A DNA stretch of 64,000 nucleotides, taken from assembly GCF_015352445.1 (NCBI RefSeq), contig NZ_JADKPO010000003.1:124001-188000 (forward strand), given 5' to 3'. The notes below the pieces were generated by a model. The model was not told where the DNA came from, did not search any database, and worked only from the letters and a program-made list of their open reading frames with translations. This DNA is from Nocardioides agariphilus (GTDB taxonomy: Bacteria; Actinomycetota; Actinomycetes; Propionibacteriales; Nocardioidaceae). This document shows positions 9,837 through 17,287 of the stretch, in pieces (position 1 is the stretch's first letter; every line of letters begins with the position of its first letter). A program made the translations under genes and the position numbers.

Positions 9837-10961
9837 CTATACGTCGAGGGTTCGCGTCAACCGGTCCGCGGCGGCCCGCCCAAGAACCGAGTCGACCGCG
9901 GCGCGGGTGCGGTCGTCCGAGTCCGGCCAGAGGTGGCTGTAGGTGTCCAGCGTCTCGGCTGCCGAGGCGTGCCCCAGGCGCACCTGGACCGTCTTCACGC
10001 TCTCCCCGAACCGAATGAGAAGCGACGCGTAGTAGTGCCGCAGGGCGTGCATGCCGGTGCCCGGTTCGAGGCCGACCGCGCGGGCGACCGGTCGCCAGAC
10101 ATGGCCGAAGGCCTGCCGGGTGATCGGTGCCCGTGCGAGGGTGAAGACGAGGCCGTGCTCCCCCGCCGGGTGCTCTGCCAAGTGCGCGGCAAGCGCATCG
10201 ACCACCACCTGCGGGAGCGGGATGGTGCGGACGCTCGCCGGGGTCTTCGGCGGCCCGAACTCTGTCCGTCGGCCCAGCCTCGTCAGCAGCTGCCTGTCGA
10301 CGCGCACCTCTCGGCGCAGGAAGTCGATCCGGTCAACGGTCAGACCGAACACCTCGCCCTGACGCATCCCCGTACCCGCCGTGAATGTCACCAGCGCTTG
10401 AAGCTCGGGCGGCATCAGTTCGCGGAGGTGATCGACCTGCTCAGTGGTGAGCGGGATGACCGGCTTCCGGTCCTTCGACGGCAGTCGGGTGCCCTCGCAC
10501 GGATTGGCGATGATCTTCCGGTCCCGCACCGCCGACCGCATGATCGCGGAGACAACGCTGTGAATGACGGAGATCGTCTCCGGTGCGAGCGCCCTTCGCT
10601 TGGCTCGCTTGTCCGACGTCCCGAGCAATCGGACCCAGGCCTGAACCTCGGACGGAAGGATGGTCGAGATCTGCCGGTCGCCGAAGGTCGGGTAGGCGTG
10701 CCGGCGCAGCATTCCCTCGATGTGCGCCTGGCTGGTGATTCTGTGCACTTGCGCCTGCCGCCAGTGCTCGGCGTACTCGCGGAAGGTGATCCTCCCGGCC
10801 TTCGGGTCGACGTACTGCCCGGTCACGACGGCGGCGGTGACCTCGTCGAGCCACCGCTGCGCGTCCACCTTGCGGGCGAAGTGGCGAGCGTGCTGTCGGC
10901 CTGAGTCGTCTCGGTACCGCGCCCGCCACTTCCCGTTGGCCCTCTTCGCGATGCTGCTCAT
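9837..10961 (-). CDS. int: Tyrosine recombinase (integrase) of the element
   Basis: A 374-residue site-specific recombinase. An N-terminal arm-binding region (about 1-55, basic, KWRARYRDDSGRQHARHF), a core-binding SAM-like domain (about 58-150) and the catalytic domain follow in order. Catalytic residues are R200 (TGMRQGE), K239 (GPPKTPAS), H305/R308 (MHALRHYY), H331 (RLGHAS) and Y341 (DTYSHLW). It should recombine the rnpB 3' end with the circular element. The ATG follows CAGGAGAG. It lies 36 bp after the excisionase gene on the same strand and is probably co-transcribed with it. Confidence 0.94.
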   Translation of the reverse strand: MSSIAKRANGKWRARYRDDSGRQHARHFARKVDAQRWLDEVTAAVVTGQYVDPKAGRITFREYAEHWRQAQVHRITSQAHIEGMLRRHAYPTFGDRQISTILPSEVQAWVRLLGTSDKRAKRRALAPETISVIHSVVSAIMRSAVRDRKIIANPCEGTRLPSKDRKPVIPLTTEQVDHLRELMPPELQALVTFTAGTGMRQGEVFGLTVDRIDFLRREVRVDRQLLTRLGRRTEFGPPKTPASVRTIPLPQVVVDALAAHLAEHPAGEHGLVFTLARAPITRQAFGHVWRPVARAVGLEPGTGMHALRHYYASLLIRFGESVKTVQVRLGHASAAETLDTYSHLWPDSDDRTRAAVDSVLGRAAADRLTRTLDV

Positions 10962-10997
10962 CAGGCTCTCCTGTCGTGAAGGCCCGTCTGTGCAGCG

Positions 10998-11192
10998 TCA
11001 GGAGCTCTGCGCTTCGAGCCAGGCGATCACCTCGGACCGCCAGTAGCGGACGCTCCGTCCCACCTTGAAGCTGTGCGGGCCGGTGCCGAGGTGGCGCCAG
11101 TAGCGCAGGGTGGCGACGGGCGCCCGCACGATAGCGGCGGCCTCGGCCACGCTGAGTAGTTCGTCGTCCGTCCTGTGGATGAGGTCGGTCAT
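10998..11192 (-). CDS. xis: Excisionase / MerR-like helix-turn-helix protein
   Basis: A 64-residue protein with a winged helix-turn-helix of the excisionase class: LLSVAEAAAIVRAPVATLRY followed by FKVGRSVRYWRSEVIAWLE. The ATG at 11192 follows ACAGGAGCG with good spacing; a longer frame upstream lacks a ribosome binding site. It precedes the integrase on the same strand, the usual xis-int order in actinobacterial integrative elements. It should bind the att arms and steer recombination towards excision; it may also repress transcription. Confidence 0.85.
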   Translation of the reverse strand: MTDLIHRTDDELLSVAEAAAIVRAPVATLRYWRHLGTGPHSFKVGRSVRYWRSEVIAWLEAQSS

Positions 11193-11336
11193 CAGCGCTC
11201 CTGTGGATAGAAGGGTGGACCCAGGCGGAAGCGTGTGGCCTGTTGCCTGTGCTGCTTCTGCAGCCATCTATCAATGTGGTCCTACAAGAACAAGCCTTGT
11301 CACGCCGTCCGGATCGGACATGGCGGGCGGGCAGTC

Positions 11337-13964
11337 TTACCGGGACGGGCCACCAGGTGGAGACGGCGCCGTCGGGTGATACGTGATCTCCTGGGGCGCC
11401 CCTCCTGTCTCGACGCCCTGCGTGTAAGCCTGTTGGAGGCCGAACCGCTGAATGTCTTCCCAGGCTCTCGACTGGGCGTTGGTGGGGCCGAGGTCGGCGC
11501 GGTCACGGGCGAACATCGCGGTCCACTGTGCGCGGGCCGCCTCGACCGAGTCGGCGACCAGGTGGGCGTGGTTGCTGTGTCGGCCTCGGGTCATGCCGAC
11601 GTAGGCCGAAGCAGCCCCCGTCGAGTCGCCGACCAGGAGGTGCGCGGTGTCGACGGTCTGACCTTGCGCGCCGTGGACGGTGGTGGCGTAGGCCAGCTGG
11701 ACATGCTGGGCGACGTAGCCAGCCGGCAGGGTTCGGTGCCCGCGGTCACCATGAACCTCGAGTGCGCCGGTAGGTCGCACGTTGGTCACGGTCCAGGTCT
11801 CGCGGTTGGCCACGTCGAGGTTGTGGTCGTTGAGGCGGGTGACCACCAGGTCGCCGACGCTGATGCGTTCGCCGGCGGTGGTGCTGACCTCGAGTCCTTC
11901 CGAATTGGCGTGACGTTGGAGGATGCGGTGTTCGCGGGCGGCGGCGTTGAGCAGCGCGACCTGTTCGCGGCTGTCGGCGATGAGGAGCCCTGGCGCTGCA
12001 CTGAGCGCATGGAGTCGCTCGACCTCGGTGGCGTGGATGCGGATCTCGCCTCGCGCGAGGAGCGCGTCGAAGACCTCCTCTGGGTGGTCGCCGGTGCGCA
12101 TCTGCAGCGTGAGGTTGGCGTACTCGGGGTCAGCGAAGCGGTGCACGGTGTCGAGGGCCAGGCGTCCCTGCGGGTGGGCGCATGCGGCGGCGATGTCGAG
12201 GACGCCGCCGCGGCCGACGGCGGGGAGCTGGTGCCGGTCACCGACCAGGGCCAGGCTGGCGCCGGTTTCGTCGGCGATGGTGAGGAGGGCGAGTGCGACG
12301 TCCTGGTCGAGCATGCCTGCCTCATCGACGAGGAGGACGTCCCCGGGGCCGAGCGGGATGGTCGGCTGTGCGTGGCTCTGACGTGTCCAGCGGCCGTCCT
12401 GGTCCCAACTGAAGCCGTAGGTGTGGATCAGGGAGGCGGCTGAGTGGGCGGCCGTGCCGAGCTCACTGGTGGCGACCTGGGCTGCCTTGAGGGTGGGGGT
12501 CACCACGACGAGCTGGCGCCCTTGAGCCCACAGGTAGGTGTGTGCCTCGGCCAGGGTCCTGGTCTTGCCGGCACCGGCTGCGCCCTCGACGACGAGCAGC
12601 GCGCTGCTGCCGACCAGAGCCGCCACCACCTCGTGCTGGGTTTCGTCGAGGGCATAACTGGGGGGTACCTCGACGCGGATCACCGGGTACTGGCCGCGTC
12701 GTGTGAGCCGACTGGTGAGGTCCTTCTCGACGGCGACGACTCGGGGCGAGGTGAGCGTGCGGACGTGCTCGGGTACGTCGTCGCGGTCCACCAGGCGCGG
12801 TGAGGTCCTGGTGAGCCGGGCGGTGAGGTCTTCGGCCAGCTCACCGCGCACCTGCGCGGACGTGACAACTCCGGCTGCTGCGATCTGTTGCTCGACTTCA
12901 CCCCTGATGTCAGCGGCGTTCCACGCCGACCTACGGCTGCCCAACCGGGAGATGACGGTCTCGGCGATCGCGTCGCGGTCGAGCCCACCGACCCTGGCGA
13001 CCTCAAGCCCGGCCGGCCGGTTGGGTGCCCGGAAACCGAGGTCACCCAGCTCCTCGGTCCAGCTGGCCAGGATCCGCGAGGCGTCGACGGGAACGACCTT
13101 GTCGGGGCGAGCCTCGGCCCAGGCGCGGCGATCCCAAGCCTGCCGCAGTGCCGGGCCGGGCTCCTCTCGCGGGTGGTCTGCGCGCCACTGGGCCTCGTAG
13201 CGGTCGACGTTGGTGCGGATCTGGCCGGCGCGGGCACTGAACGCGCCGACGTACGGCTCGAGCTGGGTGACCTCACCGTCGGCGTCGAGGGTGTACCCGT
13301 GGGCCGCGAGCGCGGCACGAAAGCCCGGGTCGCACATGACGGCCGCATGACCGATGCCATTGATGGCCTCGAGGCTGTCGCGCACGCCGACGGTGTGGAT
13401 GCCGCGCCACCGACCGGCAGCCAGGACGCGGGCGTTGATCTGGAGATGCAGATGGCGGTGCGGGTCACCCGCACGAGAGGTGTAATGCCGGACCATGGCA
13501 GCCTCGATCTCCGTGACCGGGACCTGCACCTGGCAACCGCGCGATCCGATCCGGGTCGCTGCATGCTGGGCCAGCCAGCCGATGATCTCCCCCGCCGCCC
13601 GCTGCTGCGCGGCGTCGTACGCGACCGCCACCTCGGGGTGGACCGCAGCAGCGATCGACCACGTCTTCGGACCGTTGACCACGACCTCGACGAACCGGAC
13701 CCCCTGCGCATCGGTGCGCAACCGTCCCTTCGGATCCCCGGTCGCGAGGTCGTGACCGGCGACCCACCGCTCGTAGTCGTCGCCACTCAGGGAGCCCAAG
13801 TGGCGGACACGGGCCAAGCCATCAGGGTCGCGCGAGGCTGCGAAGTACTCGGCGAGACCGGTCCCCTCGGTCAGGTAGTAGTCATCGGCACGCGACCTGT
13901 CGGCCTCGACATAGCTCCTCGCCGCCGACGCCGCGCCGCGATAGATCTTCAGCCCGCCATGCAT
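11337..13964 (-). CDS. MobF/TrwC-type relaxase fused to RecD-like helicase
   Basis: An 875-residue conjugative relaxase. The N-terminal TrwC domain has candidate catalytic tyrosines (Y18, Y29-Y30), the NGPKTWSIAAAV segment and the metal-binding histidines H160 and H169-x-H171-x-H173 (DPHRHLHLQIN). The C-terminal superfamily 1 helicase has Walker A GAAGAGKT, Walker B VLLVDEAGML, GDRHQLPAVG and the late motif VHGAQGQTVDTAH followed by YVGMTRGRHSN. It nicks oriT, stays attached to the strand and unwinds it for transfer. The start MHGGLKIYRG was chosen because the family begins there, although its ribosome binding site is weak. No coupling protein or secretion genes accompany it. Confidence 0.93.
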   Translation of the reverse strand: MHGGLKIYRGAASAARSYVEADRSRADDYYLTEGTGLAEYFAASRDPDGLARVRHLGSLSGDDYERWVAGHDLATGDPKGRLRTDAQGVRFVEVVVNGPKTWSIAAAVHPEVAVAYDAAQQRAAGEIIGWLAQHAATRIGSRGCQVQVPVTEIEAAMVRHYTSRAGDPHRHLHLQINARVLAAGRWRGIHTVGVRDSLEAINGIGHAAVMCDPGFRAALAAHGYTLDADGEVTQLEPYVGAFSARAGQIRTNVDRYEAQWRADHPREEPGPALRQAWDRRAWAEARPDKVVPVDASRILASWTEELGDLGFRAPNRPAGLEVARVGGLDRDAIAETVISRLGSRRSAWNAADIRGEVEQQIAAAGVVTSAQVRGELAEDLTARLTRTSPRLVDRDDVPEHVRTLTSPRVVAVEKDLTSRLTRRGQYPVIRVEVPPSYALDETQHEVVAALVGSSALLVVEGAAGAGKTRTLAEAHTYLWAQGRQLVVVTPTLKAAQVATSELGTAAHSAASLIHTYGFSWDQDGRWTRQSHAQPTIPLGPGDVLLVDEAGMLDQDVALALLTIADETGASLALVGDRHQLPAVGRGGVLDIAAACAHPQGRLALDTVHRFADPEYANLTLQMRTGDHPEEVFDALLARGEIRIHATEVERLHALSAAPGLLIADSREQVALLNAAAREHRILQRHANSEGLEVSTTAGERISVGDLVVTRLNDHNLDVANRETWTVTNVRPTGALEVHGDRGHRTLPAGYVAQHVQLAYATTVHGAQGQTVDTAHLLVGDSTGAASAYVGMTRGRHSNHAHLVADSVEAARAQWTAMFARDRADLGPTNAQSRAWEDIQRFGLQQAYTQGVETGGAPQEITYHPTAPSPPGGPSR

Positions 13965-14062
13965 TCCATAAACACCCGATAACAACCAACAACTGCCCCA
14001 GAAATGCCAATTCGGACCGCCCACCTGGGCGATCCGATCTACGGAGCACCGTAGCATGCGTG

Positions 14063-14134
14063 CCGTTTGATGTGAGGTTAGTAATTGTTCGGTATGTCCC
14101 GTTTGATGTGAGGTTAGTAATTGTTCGGTATGTC
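14063..14134 (+). repeat. Perfect 36-bp tandem duplication upstream of the relaxase (oriT candidate)
   Basis: Two identical, abutting 36-bp units (14063-14098 and 14099-14134), each beginning CCGTTTGATGTGAGG and ending TTCGGTATGTC. They are more AT-rich than the surroundings and sit 99-170 bp before the relaxase start, the normal place for an origin of transfer. They could also be operator sites for relaxase expression. No nic site can be pinpointed. Confidence 0.85.
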
Positions 14135-14265
14135 CGCCCTTGGCGGCGGCTCCTCGAGAATGCGGACGGTGACGTCGAGGCGGTTATCGAGCGAGCAGCG
14201 CGAGCCACTTCGAGATTCACTTGATCGACGCGGACTCGACCAAACTGCTCCGACGAAGCGGCTCC

Positions 14266-15372
14266 TCAGGAGACTGGCGGCAAGTCTTCGGGCAGCACGA
14301 TGTCCGGGTCTGACGCGGCGTCCTCCAGCAGCGTCTCGCACGTGGCCGAGTCCGGGTTGCACTCGACCAGGTCCAACGGGCCGTCTGGGGTGTCGCCGAC
14401 CGCGTACATGATCGTGCCATCGAGTCGGGGGGAAACCGCAACAACATCGGCGCCGGGGGGTAGGCCGGTGACCAGCTCGTTGCCGGTCAGTGTGTCGAGG
14501 AGGCGCACCCCTGCTTCCTGACGGCCGACCAGCCAGCGACCGTCGGGGCTGAACTGCCAGCTGGACGCCTGAACCGTTGTGCTCCAGCGGACGACCCCGC
14601 CGGCTCTCAGGTCGTACGCCGAGCCGTCGGGGCGCATTGTCAGCATCATGTCGCCCTCGACGTCCATCACATAGCTCGCACCCGTGCCGAGCTGGTCAAC
14701 CTCACCAGTGTCGATGTGCCATGCGCGGTCGCCACCATCGCGCTGGTCGTAGTAGACGACGCCGTCCTCGAAGGCCCGTAGCTGCACCGCGTCAGGCCAC
14801 GCCGTGTCTATCTCGTGTGTGCTCACCTGGCGGAAGCCGGGCGATGCGGCGAGCTCAACGACCTGGATGGTCTGTCGCCCCTTGGGTGAGCGGGAGAGCC
14901 AGGCGAGGTGACCGGTGCTGTCGTCGACGAGCAGCCGACCAACATGCGACGTGCCGCTAGGAGGCCAGTGCTTGCCGACCAAGCTCCTGCCTTTTACGAA
15001 GTCGACACGTTCGACCGCGCGGTCCAGGGCGAACACAACGACGCCGCCAGGCACCTCCACGAGCTGGGTGACGCCTCCGATCGAGATCGTCTTGCCATCC
15101 AAGTGAAGACGGTCGTCTCCCCACCACGGCACGCCGACCGGCGGTGCGGGCGTGACCACCCTGTCGTCGCCGCGTGTCACCGTCACCGCAGCGATCCCCA
15201 GGACCGACGCGGCTACGGCCGCTGCGAGGCCGCCGTAGAGAGCCCGGCGACGCTGGGTCCGCCTTGCGGCACCCCGACGCATCACCTCATGCACGGGGGC
15301 AGGAGACACCTCGACACGCTCGCGCAACGCGGTGACGAGGCCCTGCACGTCCGCGGCGTCGTGCTCGGTCAT
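14266..15372 (-). CDS. Membrane anti-sigma-factor-like protein
   Basis: A 368-residue protein with a short cytoplasmic N-terminus (1-44), one transmembrane helix (about 45-66, ALYGGLAAAVAASVLGIAAV) and a roughly 300-residue extracytoplasmic part. That part has repeated short strands (GDDRLHLDGKTISIGG, HVGRLLVDDSTGHLAWL, WQFSPDGRWLVGR) like beta-propeller blades. It overlaps the sigma gene upstream by 4 nt (ATGA). This is the standard arrangement of a SigE-family sigma with its membrane regulator. No zinc HxxxCxxC anti-sigma motif is seen, so the anti-sigma role is inferred from context and topology. Confidence 0.75.
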   Translation of the reverse strand: MTEHDAADVQGLVTALRERVEVSPAPVHEVMRRGAARRTQRRRALYGGLAAAVAASVLGIAAVTVTRGDDRVVTPAPPVGVPWWGDDRLHLDGKTISIGGVTQLVEVPGGVVVFALDRAVERVDFVKGRSLVGKHWPPSGTSHVGRLLVDDSTGHLAWLSRSPKGRQTIQVVELAASPGFRQVSTHEIDTAWPDAVQLRAFEDGVVYYDQRDGGDRAWHIDTGEVDQLGTGASYVMDVEGDMMLTMRPDGSAYDLRAGGVVRWSTTVQASSWQFSPDGRWLVGRQEAGVRLLDTLTGNELVTGLPPGADVVAVSPRLDGTIMYAVGDTPDGPLDLVECNPDSATCETLLEDAASDPDIVLPEDLPPVS

Positions 15373-15860
15373 GACAGCTCCTCCCTCAGGTCGGCGAGAT
15401 CGATCCGGGCGATCGCCCGGGCGGTGCGGCTCTTCACGGTGCCGGGAGGTATGCCGAGCACTTCAGCGACCTGTGCCTCGCTAAGGTCCGCCACGAATCG
15501 CAGCACCAGGACGGCTCGATGCTCCGAACTGAGCCGGCCCAGCGCTCGCTCGATGTCACGGCGTACCGGCACGGCCTCTGCTCCATCGGCCATCCCGGGG
15601 TCGGGAAGCACCTTGGTGGGACGTTCGCCCCACCAGCGTCGCCGCCGGCTCTTGGCCCACACGTTGAGGACGCTCCGGTAGACGTAGGCGTCCGGGTCGT
15701 CGGCCCGGCTCACGCGGTCCCACGCTGAGTAGCAACGGACCAGCGCCGTCTGGACGACGTCCTCCGCTTCGTGGGCCTCGCAGCCAAGCATCACCAGCGA
15801 CCGCACCAGCCCGGTCCAGCGCGCCGACATGTAGGAAGCGAATTCCTCGCCGACCTCCAT
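15369..15860 (-). CDS. SigE-family ECF RNA polymerase sigma factor
   Basis: A 163-residue ECF sigma factor. Region 2 spans about residues 10-80 (EDVVQTALVRCYSAWDRV, then a basic RRRRWWGERPT typical of the actinobacterial SigE subfamily). Region 4 has HTH LSEAQVAEVLGIPPGTVKSR (128-145). ATG 15860 follows GGAGGG. It is co-expressed with the anti-sigma-like gene through an ATGA overlap. Upstream, the sequence GGAAC-N17-GGGTCTG appears on its own strand and, mirrored, in front of the divergent SGNH gene. This strongly suggests autoregulation plus direct control of that target. Confidence 0.9.
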   Translation of the reverse strand: MEVGEEFASYMSARWTGLVRSLVMLGCEAHEAEDVVQTALVRCYSAWDRVSRADDPDAYVYRSVLNVWAKSRRRRWWGERPTKVLPDPGMADGAEAVPVRRDIERALGRLSSEHRAVLVLRFVADLSEAQVAEVLGIPPGTVKSRTARAIARIDLADLREELS

Positions 15861-15896
15861 GGCGCCCTCCGGTCCTGCTCGGTCTCTCACGGGGAT

Positions 15897-15925
15897 CAGA
15901 CCCCCTGACGAGGCAGTCGCGTTCC
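15897..15925 (-). promoter_or_regulatory. Predicted ECF promoter of the sigma/anti-sigma operon
   Basis: On the minus strand, GGAAC (15925-15921), 17 bp and GGGTCTG (15903-15897) lie 36 nt before the sigma ATG. GGAAC is the classic ECF -35 core. The same two blocks with the same spacing occur on the opposite strand for the SGNH gene. The exact repetition argues for recognition by the sigma factor encoded here. Confidence 0.7.
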
Positions 15926-15948
15926 ATGCACTGTATTGCGAGGCGGAG

Positions 15949-15977
15949 GGAACCAACGACCGCAGCCGAGGGGTCTG
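15949..15977 (+). promoter_or_regulatory. Predicted ECF promoter of the SGNH lipoprotein gene
   Basis: GGAAC (15949-15953), 17 bp and GGGTCTG (15971-15977) lie 38 nt before the GTG at 16016. They match the promoter of the divergent sigma operon base for base in both blocks, while the spacers differ in sequence. This marks the lipoprotein gene as a likely direct target of the element-encoded sigma factor. Confidence 0.7.
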
Positions 15978-16015
15978 GTGGGAGTCGAAGACAGTGCACT
16001 CACTAGGAGGCCACC

Positions 16016-16885
16016 GTGTCACACACTGCCCGTCCCGGGGTTGCGCGTGCCGCACTCGCGATCTGTCTGGTCGTAGCCACCGGCGCCTGCTCGTCCGCGT
16101 CATCGTCAAACGCCGACCCAACGGCCGACTCAACGGCCGGCTCCTCGTCGGCCGCGCCGAGCGCGGAGTCGTCGAGCACTCCGGCAAGCCCAGCCGCCAC
16201 CGGGTGGACTCTCGTCGGGTTGGGTGACTCCTTCACCAAGACCCAAGACAGCAGCGGGAAGACCTACCTGGACCTGTTCGCCGCCGAGCTCAGCGACCAA
16301 ACCGGGACGACGGTCACCGTGGACGACCGATCGGACGACGCGAGCACCTCCGACGGGCTCGCCGACCGCCTAGCCAACGACGCCGCCACCAAAGAGGCCG
16401 TTGCTGCCGCTGACATCGTCCTCGTCTCCGTTGGCGGCAACGACAGTGACCCCTTCGGGGTCTACCCTCCAGGCACATGCGCACCCGACCAGGCGCAGAG
16501 GAAGTGCCTGCAGACCTACGCACCCAGGTTCGCCGCGAACTACCACAGCATTCTCGACGCGATCACCACGCTCCGCGCTGGACGCCCCACGGCAATTCGC
16601 GTCACATCCGCGGACAACCCGTTCGTCGGCTGGTCGGAGGCCCCAGACCCCGGTTTCGGCGTGCGGTTCTACCGCCAGGTCGCCGAGGCAGAGACAGCGG
16701 CTGCCTGCCGGATCGCGAAGGCCAACGGAGCCCTGTGCGTCGACTACCTACACATCTTCGGCGGACCCGACGGAACCCAGGACCCCAAGCCCTACCTCGC
16801 CAGCGACCACGCCCACCCCGGGGACAAAGGCATCCGCGCCATCGCCGACGAGCTCGCCCGGATCGGCGTCCCCGAACTCTCGTGA
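16016..16885 (+). CDS. Exported SGNH/GDSL-family hydrolase, probable lipoprotein
   Basis: A 289-residue esterase-type hydrolase. The N-terminus is a signal sequence ending in VVATGAC-SS with C25 as a probable lipidation site (the lipobox is not perfect), followed by a Ser/Ala/Pro-rich linker (26-60). SGNH blocks are present: GLGDSF with S72, VSVGGND (block III, G140/N142) and SDHAHPGD with the catalytic Asp-His near the end. It should act on ester or acyl substituents at the cell surface. GTG follows TAGGAGG by 5 nt. It is divergent from the sigma operon and shares its promoter motif. It is the last gene before the right end of the element. Confidence 0.85.
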   Translation: MSHTARPGVARAALAICLVVATGACSSASSSNADPTADSTAGSSSAAPSAESSSTPASPAATGWTLVGLGDSFTKTQDSSGKTYLDLFAAELSDQTGTTVTVDDRSDDASTSDGLADRLANDAATKEAVAAADIVLVSVGGNDSDPFGVYPPGTCAPDQAQRKCLQTYAPRFAANYHSILDAITTLRAGRPTAIRVTSADNPFVGWSEAPDPGFGVRFYRQVAEAETAAACRIAKANGALCVDYLHIFGGPDGTQDPKPYLASDHAHPGDKGIRAIADELARIGVPELS

Positions 16886-16944
16886 ACTCGCTGGCTCGGA
16901 GGAGACGTAGTCAGCGGTTGGGGTCCTACTCCTGCAGCGATTTC

Positions 16945-16964
16945 AGTCCCCATCTGGTCCCCAA
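16945..16964 (+). promoter_or_regulatory. Paired integrase arm-type sites, right end
   Basis: AGTCCCCAT (16945-16953) and GGTCCCCAA (16956-16964), 11 bp apart in the same orientation, 106 bp inside the right att repeat. The doublet matches the left-end pair in core sequence, phasing and orientation, supporting a shared recombination protein and fixing the element ends. Confidence 0.55.
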
Positions 16965-17070
16965 GAATTCGAGAAGCAACCAACGGTTGCCAACGTGGCC
17001 AAACACGTTTGCGCAGGTCAGAGTAGATGTTCAGTCGCAGCCAACGGCTTCCAGCCAGGCGAGAACCCTC

Positions 17071-17096
17071 CCCGGCCTACAGGCCAGCTCCTCCGC
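17071..17096 (+). repeat. att direct repeat, right copy
   Basis: A 26-bp perfect copy of the rnpB 3' end (7184-7209) with no other rnpB sequence around it. It marks the right junction. The chromosome resumes after it, with 191 bp of apparently non-coding sequence before the next gene. Before insertion, rnpB would have run directly into the TTCACGTGG found here. Confidence 0.88.
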
Positions 17097-17287
17097 TTCA
17101 CGTGGCTCGACGGTCTCCTCGAGAGCGTCCGCAGCCGGGGCCCGAAGTCGAGCGCCACCAGCTCCTGCGCCGGCGCGCTGAGCAGCTCTGCCCGGGGCCG
17201 GGGGCTGCCGGCGTACCGAAGTGCGCCTACGTCCGCGACGGGCAGGGAAACCTGGGTCCACCGACGCCTGAGTCCGGGTCTTCCGGT

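Noticed and set aside
14063-14134. Possible CRISPR array
   Set aside because: Only two abutting copies with no spacers and no cas genes; better read as tandem duplication near a relaxase.
17071-17096. Second or degenerate rnpB gene
   Set aside because: Only the last 26 nt match; no other RNase P RNA helix is present, so it is an att repeat.
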